Shown one piece after another: positions 8,755 through 14,176 of a DNA stretch of 33,529 nucleotides. Each line of letters opens with the position of its first letter. Position 1 is the stretch's first letter. The position numbers were made by a program, and so were the translations under genes. Below the pieces are notes generated by a model. That model was given only the letters and a program-made list of their open reading frames with translations. It was not told where the DNA came from and searched no databases. The stretch comes from Williamsia sp. (GTDB taxonomy: Bacteria > Actinomycetota > Actinomycetes > Mycobacteriales > Mycobacteriaceae): positions 3,311 through 36,839 of the forward strand of contig NZ_JAEMTF010000042.1 in the NCBI RefSeq assembly GCF_016462415.1, given 5' to 3'.

Positions 8755-9078
8755 TCAGCTACCGCGGTAGGTGGAATAGGCGAACGGGCTCAGCAGGACC
8801 GGGACGTGGTGGTGTCGGGTCGGGTCGGTGATGGCGAAGCAGATGGTGATCTCCGGGTAGAAACCCTCGACGTCGTTCTCGGCGAACCATGCGCCGGTGT
8901 CGAAACGGATCCGGTAGGTTCCGGCGGCCAGTTCGCCCGCGACGTCGGCGATGCGCCCGTCGGAATCGGTTGCGCCGGAGGCGATCGGTGTGCCGTCGAC
9001 GTCCGCGAGCTGGACCGCGATCCCGTGCGCCGGGGTGCCGTGCACCGCATCGAGCACGTGCGTGCTCAAGTGGCTCAT
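8755..9078 (-). CDS. uraH: 5-hydroxyisourate hydrolase (transthyretin-like)
   Basis: Hydrolyses 5-hydroxyisourate, the product of uricase, to OHCU. It has 107 residues from the ATG at 9078, the standard size of a transthyretin-related monomer that assembles as a tetramer. The N-terminus MSHLSTHVLDAVHG with H7 and the C-terminal HHHVPVLLSPFAYSTYRGS, ending in the family-defining YRGS, are intact. The frame is open further upstream, but that would overlap uraD and has no family similarity. The start lies 10 bp after the uraD stop with a GAGCGGG just before it; the next gene, uricase, begins 23 bp after this stop. The absence of a signal peptide indicates a cytoplasmic enzyme. Confidence 0.94.
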   Translation of the reverse strand: MSHLSTHVLDAVHGTPAHGIAVQLADVDGTPIASGATDSDGRIADVAGELAAGTYRIRFDTGAWFAENDVEGFYPEITICFAITDPTRHHHVPVLLSPFAYSTYRGS

Positions 9079-9088
9079 CCCGCTCGAC

Positions 9089-9634
9089 TCATCCGGGCTC
9101 CTCCGTCTGTCCGGGATCATCGTAGTACTGCGCCGCCGGACCGAGCATCCGCTCGAGCCGGCTGCGGTTGATCTTACCCAGTTCCATTCGCAGGACTCGT
9201 CGTTCGGTCGCGGCGTCGTTGTCGAGCCGCTCCTTGAGTATGTCCAGCAGCACCTCGGCGGGGCGTCCGTTGGCGAACACCAGGTAGACGTGCCCGAACT
9301 TGTCCTCGTACTCGGCGTTGTATTTCGCGAGCTCCGCCAGGACGAGTTCGTCGGCCCCGCTGACCCCGGACTGCTCCCGGGTCGAGGCCGCACTCGACGA
9401 CCGTTCCCCGATCCGTGGATGCCCGTCGAGCGCCTCGTCGAGATCGGCGTCGGTGAGCTCGGCGAGGATGAGATCGGCGCGGTCGTAGAGACTCTCGGCG
9501 TCGGTGAAGGGACGCGCCGCCGCCACCCGCACCGCCCAGATCCGCGACGAGCAGCACTCGAACAGCGAGTGCACGGCCTGGCGTTCGGTCAGTTCGTTGA
9601 AGCTGTCGATCCCGCGCCAGTTCGGACGCCGCAT
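9089..9634 (-). CDS. uraD: OHCU decarboxylase, stand-alone and catalytically intact
   Basis: Decarboxylates 2-oxo-4-hydroxy-4-carboxy-5-ureidoimidazoline to (S)-allantoin, the last step of urate degradation encoded here. It has 181 residues, typical of the family. The catalytic histidine is H72 in GHPRIGE and the partner acid is E87 in STREQSGV; the C-terminal arginine-rich helix (GKINRSRLERML) is present. The gene starts 2 nt after the stop of the NCS2 permease gene, indicating co-translation. It matters for interpretation because the permease itself carries a second OHCU-decarboxylase-like domain in which these catalytic residues are replaced, so this protein is likely the active enzyme. 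Confidence 0.93.
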   Translation of the reverse strand: MRRPNWRGIDSFNELTERQAVHSLFECCSSRIWAVRVAAARPFTDAESLYDRADLILAELTDADLDEALDGHPRIGERSSSAASTREQSGVSGADELVLAELAKYNAEYEDKFGHVYLVFANGRPAEVLLDILKERLDNDAATERRVLRMELGKINRSRLERMLGPAAQYYDDPGQTEEPG

Positions 9635-9636
9635 CG

Positions 9637-11619
9637 TCAGCGGACCAATTCGTCGAATCGGCTGAACCGCGCGGTGGCAATGGGATTGGCGTCGGCGACG
9701 AGATCGTCGAAGCGGCGGTTGGCGATCTTCGCGATCTCGATGAGGGCGAACGCGCGCTCACTGGTCGGTGAGTTGTCCATCCGACTCCATCCGTTGCGCA
9801 GGACCCGCTCGTACCGCTCGGCCTCGCGGGCGAAGATCACCAGCGGGAAGCCGAAGTGCTCCCGATAGGCCGACGCCAGCGACACCACGTTCTCGTGCTC
9901 GTCCTCCTCGAGGTGCGACAGCCCGGTGTGGTCGACGGCGATCGGGTCTCCGGTCTCGTCCTCGGCACCCAGGTCGGGGAACGAGTTGATCAGCTCGAGT
10001 TGTTCGGAGTCGCTGCCGGTGAGCATGGCCTCCTGGAACGACGCCCGCAAGTCGTGTGCGGTCTCGAACGGGCGCTGCTCGTAGGCCCGGTCGACGACCC
10101 ACTGTGCACCCTGGACCAGGCCGCCGAACGTCTCGCGGAACGTGTCGATGCTCATCTCGTTGACCTCGGCGAGCCGGATCGATCCACGTCCGGCCACGGC
10201 GGGACCGCGACTGCCGGTGTGGAAGAACAGCAGGTTGAGCAGGATCGCGGTGATCGCGCCCATCGTGATGCCGGTGCTGAACGGGATCTGCAGGAGCCCA
10301 GGGACCGCCTCGTCGACTCCGGGCAGCGCGGGCACGTTCACCTCGACGCCGTTCTCCAGCACCGTCGCCGGTGCGGCCGCCTGCGAGAACTGCACGTAGA
10401 GGCCCATGGCCAGCGAGGTGCTCGCGATGATCAGGTTGCGGTGATCGGTGAAGTCGACGGTGGTCAGCGTCTGGATGCCGACGATGGCCACGGTCGCGAA
10501 CATGATCAGCGCGGCGCCACCGAGGACCGGGGACGGGATCGATTCGACGATCTTCGCTGTCTTCGGGAGCAGGCCGAGCACGATCATGATGCCGCCCGCC
10601 GCGGCGACGACCCAGCGGCTCTTGACGCCGGTCAGGCGGACGAGGCCGACGTTCTCCGAGAACGCGGTGTAGGGGAACGAGTTGAAGATGCCGCCGATGA
10701 TGGTGGCGAGGCCGTCGGCGCGGACCGTCGCGGCGATGTCCTCCTTCTTGATGCGCTTGCCGACGATCTCACCGGTGGCGAAGACCGAGCCGGTCGACTC
10801 CACGGCGACGACGAGCAGCACCACGATCAGCGAGACGATGGCGATCACGTCGAACCGGGGCCAGCCGAACGCGAACGGGTTGGTGAAACCGACCCAGCTC
10901 GCCTCGCCGACCTTGTCGAAGTTCGTGTCCCCGACGATCCAGGCGACGATCGTCCCCACGCCGAGGCCCAGCAGGATCGAGATCGTCGCCCAGAACCCGC
11001 GGAAGAAACGCTGCATCAACACGATCAGCACGATGGTCCCGATGGCGTAGAGCAGCCACCGGCCGTTACCGGGGTCGGGGTTGTGCGAGGCCGGGTCGCG
11101 GGTGGCGTCGCCGGCCCCGACCGGCAGCAGGCAGATACCGATGATGGTGATCAACGTGCCGGTCACCACCGCGGGGAAGAAGCGGATGAGACGCGCGAAG
11201 AACGGCGCGATGAGGAACGTGAAGACACCCGCGGCGATGACCGCGCCGTAGACGGTCAGCAGCCCGACCCGGCCGCCGCCGTTGTCGTTGGCGATCTTGA
11301 TGACCGGCGCCAGCGTGGCGAAGGTGATGCCCTGCAGCAGTGGCAGCCGCACACCGATCTTCCAGATGCCGACGGACTGCAGCAGCGACGCGATGCCGCA
11401 GGTGAACAGGTCCGCGGTGATGAGCATCGTCAACGCCTCGGAGTCGAGGTCGATGGCGTTGGCGATCAGCAGCGGCACGAGGACCGCGCCGGCGTAGAAC
11501 GCGATGACGTGTTGCAGACCGAGGGTGAGCAGCTTGCCCGTCGGGGGCACCTGGTCGACCGGGTGAACCTTGCCCGTCTTTCTCGTTCCCAAGTTCTTCA
11601 ATGCCGCGGGCGTGTTCAT
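9637..11619 (-). CDS. NCS2 purine permease fused to a degenerate OHCU-decarboxylase domain
   Basis: Inner-membrane nucleobase:cation symporter-2 (xanthine/uric acid type) with an extra cytoplasmic domain; 660 residues against about 450 for ordinary NCS2 carriers. Transport part, residues about 25-468: LGLQHVIAFYAG (the Gln-His of TM1), E274 in VAVESTGS, and the NCS2 signature S-E322-N323-VGLVRLTG are all present, with hydrophobic segments fitting 12-14 helices. From about M489 to 660 the sequence is alpha-helical and matches OHCU decarboxylases, including AYREHFGFPLVIFARE. The motif normally HPxxG reads F547-PDLG, and the position of the catalytic Glu-Gln reads Asp563-His564, so decarboxylase activity is doubtful. 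It is the first gene of the operon with uraD, uraH and uricase. A sensor, scaffold or allosteric role for the tail is inference. The likely substrate is xanthine or urate. Confidence 0.88.
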   Translation of the reverse strand: MNTPAALKNLGTRKTGKVHPVDQVPPTGKLLTLGLQHVIAFYAGAVLVPLLIANAIDLDSEALTMLITADLFTCGIASLLQSVGIWKIGVRLPLLQGITFATLAPVIKIANDNGGGRVGLLTVYGAVIAAGVFTFLIAPFFARLIRFFPAVVTGTLITIIGICLLPVGAGDATRDPASHNPDPGNGRWLLYAIGTIVLIVLMQRFFRGFWATISILLGLGVGTIVAWIVGDTNFDKVGEASWVGFTNPFAFGWPRFDVIAIVSLIVVLLVVAVESTGSVFATGEIVGKRIKKEDIAATVRADGLATIIGGIFNSFPYTAFSENVGLVRLTGVKSRWVVAAAGGIMIVLGLLPKTAKIVESIPSPVLGGAALIMFATVAIVGIQTLTTVDFTDHRNLIIASTSLAMGLYVQFSQAAAPATVLENGVEVNVPALPGVDEAVPGLLQIPFSTGITMGAITAILLNLLFFHTGSRGPAVAGRGSIRLAEVNEMSIDTFRETFGGLVQGAQWVVDRAYEQRPFETAHDLRASFQEAMLTGSDSEQLELINSFPDLGAEDETGDPIAVDHTGLSHLEEDEHENVVSLASAYREHFGFPLVIFAREAERYERVLRNGWSRMDNSPTSERAFALIEIAKIANRRFDDLVADANPIATARFSRFDELVR

Positions 11620-11661
11620 GCGGCCCCTCCGTTCGGTCGGTGACGTCCCCTGCGGAAAAGG
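11620..11661. promoter_or_regulatory. Short divergent gap between NCS2 permease and MocA genes
   Basis: Only 42 bp separate the two start codons if MocA begins at 11662, so the permease promoter probably lies inside the first codons of the MocA frame. There the AT-rich ATATAT at 11701-11706, and TTAACA on the minus strand at 11728-11733, resemble -10 and -35 elements with a longer than usual spacer. These are weak matches. Confidence 0.25.
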
Positions 11662-12366
11662 ATGAACCGGATGTGCACCGACCGCGACCTGGGCAGCAAG
11701 ATATATCGCGTGGACGACATGGCCGTGTTAACCGGTGACGAGCGTCCCGCGGACGGGCGCCCGGCGCCGGACGGTTCGCAGCCGCGGACCTCACCGTCGG
11801 AGGCGGCCGCGGGGCCGCTCGGCGCCGGGAAGGTCGTCGGGGTGGTACTCGCCGCGGGCGCCGGCACCCGGTATGGCATGCCCAAGGTGCTTGCCGAGCA
11901 GGGTGATTGGCTTCGTGCCGCGGTCGTTGCCCTGGCTGACGGCGGCTGTGACGAGGTCGTCGTCACCCTCGGTGCCGCCCTCGTCGACGTTCCCGTACCC
12001 GCACGCGCGGTGGTCGTACCGCGCTGGGCCGACGGGCTCTCGGAGTCGGTGCGGTCGGGGCTGATCGAGGCGATACGAGCCGACTGCGCCGGTGTGGCGT
12101 TACTTGTTGTTGACGTGCCCGATACGAGCGCAGCCGTCGTGCGTCGCGTCCTCGACGCCGCGGGGGCCCGACGCGAGGCCCTGGTCCGTGCGGTCTTCGG
12201 CGGACGCCCGGGGCATCCGGTGTACCTCGGCGCCGACCATCTCGCCGGGGTGCTCACGACGATCACCGGCGACCGGGGCGCCGGGGCCTACACAGATCAA
12301 CGGCCGGACGTCGTCACCGTCGAGTGCGGTGATCTGACGTCCGGCCGTGACCGGGACTTCATCTAG
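11662..12366 (+). CDS. mocA: MocA-type molybdenum cofactor cytidylyltransferase (NTP transferase family)
   Basis: Predicted to add CMP to Mo-molybdopterin, giving the MCD cofactor used by xanthine dehydrogenase-type enzymes; the context beside an XDH locus supports this over MobA. The Rossmann-like nucleotidyltransferase signature is VVLAAGAGTRYGMPK (residues 61-75), followed by WADGLSESVRSGL, a DVPD where many homologues have DMP, and GGRPGHPVYLG. With the ATG at 11662 the protein has 234 residues. The first 56 are an unusual Pro/Ala-rich extension compared with about 190-200 residue homologues. ATGs at 11671 and 11719 are in frame. GC at third codon positions is high from 11662 on, apart from ATA-TAT at codons 14-15, and GGAAAAGG precedes it, so I kept it with moderate trust. 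XdhC, the usual insertion chaperone, is not in the window. Confidence 0.75.
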   Translation: MNRMCTDRDLGSKIYRVDDMAVLTGDERPADGRPAPDGSQPRTSPSEAAAGPLGAGKVVGVVLAAGAGTRYGMPKVLAEQGDWLRAAVVALADGGCDEVVVTLGAALVDVPVPARAVVVPRWADGLSESVRSGLIEAIRADCAGVALLVVDVPDTSAAVVRRVLDAAGARREALVRAVFGGRPGHPVYLGADHLAGVLTTITGDRGAGAYTDQRPDVVTVECGDLTSGRDRDFI

Positions 12367-12375
12367 GGCAGGCGG

Positions 12376-13704
12376 TCAGCTCCGCTGGCAACCGACCACG
12401 GGAGCCTTGCCCTCGAAGCGGGCCTGCAACCAGTCGAAGGCCTTCTCGAATCCGGTGATACCGCCGGCGATGTGGCCGATCGGCGACGCGCCGATCAGTC
12501 GCACCGGGAACGGGTACTCGCCGAACTGCACCGACTCGGGCTTGAGTGCGCACCACTTGGAGTACAGCTCGCGCGTCTGGGTCGGGGGCACGGTCGGGTC
12601 GTCGGGGTTGGCCGAGAGGAAGACCGGCACCTCGGGCTTGATGCCGCCGACGTTCTGCTCGTCGACGAACTTCGCCAGATCCGGGCGCTCGGCGAGGACC
12701 TGGTTGTAGCTCTTGCCCGACTTCGTCCACGTCTTGGTCTGCGGACGCCCGCGGAAGGATGTGGCGACGATGCACTCCCGTGCGACACCGGCGTTGACCG
12801 ACTTGCCGGTCGCGTTGAGCAACGGGTCGAAGCCCGCCTTGAACTCCGGATAGCGCTCCTCGAGACCGTTGACCGCGTACGCCAGTGCGGCGCTGAGGCG
12901 GTTGCCGTCGAGGTAGGCCATCAGCTTGCGGAGGTCGGTCGGTGTGCCACCGGCGTAGACGCCGACGAGCGGCAGGTCGGGTGCGTAGGTCGAGGCGACC
13001 TCGGCCGCGGCTGCCGCGGCGCCACCGCCCTCGGAGTAGCCGGCGATCGCGACCTTGGCGTCAGGGGAGACGACGTCGGTCATCTGGCGGACGGCGCGGG
13101 CCGAATCGAGCACGGCGTGCGCCATGTCGAGGCGGACGCCGAAGGTGTGGAGCCCGGGCGTGCCCAGGCCGACGAAATCGGTGCTGACCACGGTGTAGCC
13201 CTTGGCCAGCAGGTTGAAGGTGATGACCGACTCGATCTCGGCCATCGGTCCACCGGGGACGATGGTCGCGCCGGACTGCAGCAGTCGTGACGGGGCGCAC
13301 TGGTCGCCCTGTCCGTGCGCGCCGGGCGCGTAGGCGACGACGGGCCGGGGGCCCGGGCCGTTCCACGGCTTGGGCGACTGCAGGACGTAGCCGGAGACGG
13401 CGATCGGGGCACCGTTGGCGTCGACCGAGCGGTACAGGATGCGCGACGCCTTGGCCGGGATCCGACCGTTGCCGCTGGGGGCGCCGATGATGGTGCGGAA
13501 GTTCTGCACCCGGATGAGGTCGCCGGGGTTGCCGGCCGGAAGCGGGCTCGGCGGGGTGTAGAAACTGACGTCGGCGGGTGACTGTGTCGCCGTGCTCACC
13601 TCGGGGGCGGCGTTGGCGACCGTGGTGGTGCCGGTTGCGACGACCGCCGCGATGGCCGCCCCCGCACCGATGGCACGCAGAAGCGATTTCACCGTCGTTT
13701 TCAT
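12376..13704 (-). CDS. Secreted lipase, LIP family (paralogue 2)
   Basis: Predicted exported lipase of 442 residues. The start is the ATG at 13704, giving MKTTVKSLLRAIGAG, a classic signal peptide with cleavage near ANA-A (about residue 32); the frame is open further upstream but without signal-peptide or family features. Catalytic residues are S224 in GYSEGG, Asp in SANPDDPTVP and His in SPIGHIAGG. Almost the whole mature region lines up nearly gap-free with the lipase at 6395-7714 (nucleophiles at S223 and S224; shared PPxPLPAGxPGDLIR, LAKGY, HGQGD), so the two are paralogues. A GGGGA sits 10 nt before the ATG. The neighbouring upstream DNA contains two palindromes (13730-13741 and 13805-13826) that may control it. 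The MocA stop is only 9 bp from this stop, convergent. Confidence 0.88.
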   Translation of the reverse strand: MKTTVKSLLRAIGAGAAIAAVVATGTTTVANAAPEVSTATQSPADVSFYTPPSPLPAGNPGDLIRVQNFRTIIGAPSGNGRIPAKASRILYRSVDANGAPIAVSGYVLQSPKPWNGPGPRPVVAYAPGAHGQGDQCAPSRLLQSGATIVPGGPMAEIESVITFNLLAKGYTVVSTDFVGLGTPGLHTFGVRLDMAHAVLDSARAVRQMTDVVSPDAKVAIAGYSEGGGAAAAAAEVASTYAPDLPLVGVYAGGTPTDLRKLMAYLDGNRLSAALAYAVNGLEERYPEFKAGFDPLLNATGKSVNAGVARECIVATSFRGRPQTKTWTKSGKSYNQVLAERPDLAKFVDEQNVGGIKPEVPVFLSANPDDPTVPPTQTRELYSKWCALKPESVQFGEYPFPVRLIGASPIGHIAGGITGFEKAFDWLQARFEGKAPVVGCQRS

Positions 13705-13729
13705 GTTGGTTCGTTCCCCATCTTTCCCC

Positions 13730-13741
13730 CCGGATATCCGG
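13730..13741. promoter_or_regulatory. 12-bp perfect palindrome in the lipase 2 leader
   Basis: CCGGATATCCGG is a perfect palindrome 26 bp upstream of the lipase 2 ATG. It may be an operator or a leader hairpin; the binding protein is unknown. Confidence 0.35.
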
Positions 13742-13804
13742 CAACTGTGCCGACAACTCGTCGAGCCTATGACACGGCTCACGTGCGCGCGAAGTCGAAC
13801 GGGC

Positions 13805-13826
13805 TCTTTGTGGCGGCTCACAAAGA
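13805..13826. promoter_or_regulatory. Operator-like palindrome TCTTTGTG-N6-CACAAAGA upstream of lipase 2
   Basis: Two perfect 8-bp arms are separated by GCGGCT, about 100 bp upstream of the lipase 2 ATG. The half-site resembles CRP/GlxR TGTGA...TCACA, but the spacing between TGTG and CACA is 6, not 8, so a TetR- or GntR-type operator is more likely. Confidence 0.45.
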
Positions 13827-13924
13827 TGGAGTCGGATCACTGAGCGGTCGAGGACGCCGGGACCGGCGGGCCGTGCCCGATTGTGTGGGAATGCGTTGAA
13901 TGGCAACGACGAAAGCGTGATGGG

Positions 13925-13948
13925 CTATTCGTTTTGTTGTACGAATAG
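13925..13948. promoter_or_regulatory. Inverted repeat CTATTCGT-N8-ACGAATAG
   Basis: Perfect 8-bp arms (13925-13932 and 13941-13948) around TTTGTTGT sit at the edge of the AT-rich zone, about 230 bp upstream of the glycoside hydrolase start. It is followed by ATTTCA-N7-TGAAAT (13952-13970). Candidate operators; no regulator gene is nearby. Confidence 0.4.
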
Positions 13949-14092
13949 CGATATTTCATCACAGGTGAAATTATCTCGATCGCGGACGGTGACAATTCAC
14001 CTGCATCGCATTCCGTTACATCCTGGAACGAATTCCCGTGATTCTGTCGACCGACCGGAAGCGTCGGCGAACGCTAGTTATCGAATCCAAAA

Positions 14093-14144
14093 ACTTTTCT
14101 CACTTTTCACTTAGCAAAAACTCGATCCGGGTGATCTACTTAGC
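14093..14144 (+). repeat. Short direct repeats before the glycoside hydrolase gene
   Basis: ACTTTTCTC/ACTTTTCAC are adjacent 9-bp near-repeats (14093-14110). ACTTAGC occurs twice (14109-14115 and 14138-14144), 29 bp apart. They lie within 85 bp of the GTG start, so they may be activator half-sites or core promoter parts. Confidence 0.35.
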
Positions 14145-14176
14145 GTCAGCGGGGGGCTACTGAACGGAGATGTCTC

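Larger units (their letters stand above)
13705..14176. other. 472-bp gene-free regulatory stretch, AT-rich in its right half
   Basis: No credible gene was found; the one short open frame (13881-14114) has a TTG start, no ribosome-binding site and no recognisable protein. The left part is normal GC and holds two palindromes near lipase 2. From about 13915 to 14130 the DNA becomes roughly half A+T, strongly deviating from the flanks, with several inverted repeats and short direct repeats upstream of the glycoside hydrolase gene. It therefore looks like a large promoter/operator region for divergent genes encoding secreted products. Confidence 0.6.

Noticed and set aside
9856-11643. Very long open frame antisense to the NCS2 permease gene, and similar ones at 2789-4939, 5150-7543 and 23973-25808
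   Set aside because: They are Arg/Gly/Asp/His-rich mirror frames produced by GC-rich third positions of the real genes; no recognisable domains, signal or ribosome-binding sites.
12100-12300. Small minus-strand frame inside mocA
   Set aside because: Overlaps the well-supported MocA nucleotidyltransferase and has no independent evidence.
13809-13822. CRP/GlxR binding site within TCTTTGTG-N6-CACAAAGA
   Set aside because: TGTG and CACA are separated by 6 bp rather than the 8 bp of the CRP/GlxR consensus, and the A/T at the next position is missing.
13881-14114. 77-codon open frame in the AT-rich intergenic region
   Set aside because: TTG start, no ribosome-binding site, no coding bias and no recognisable protein features.
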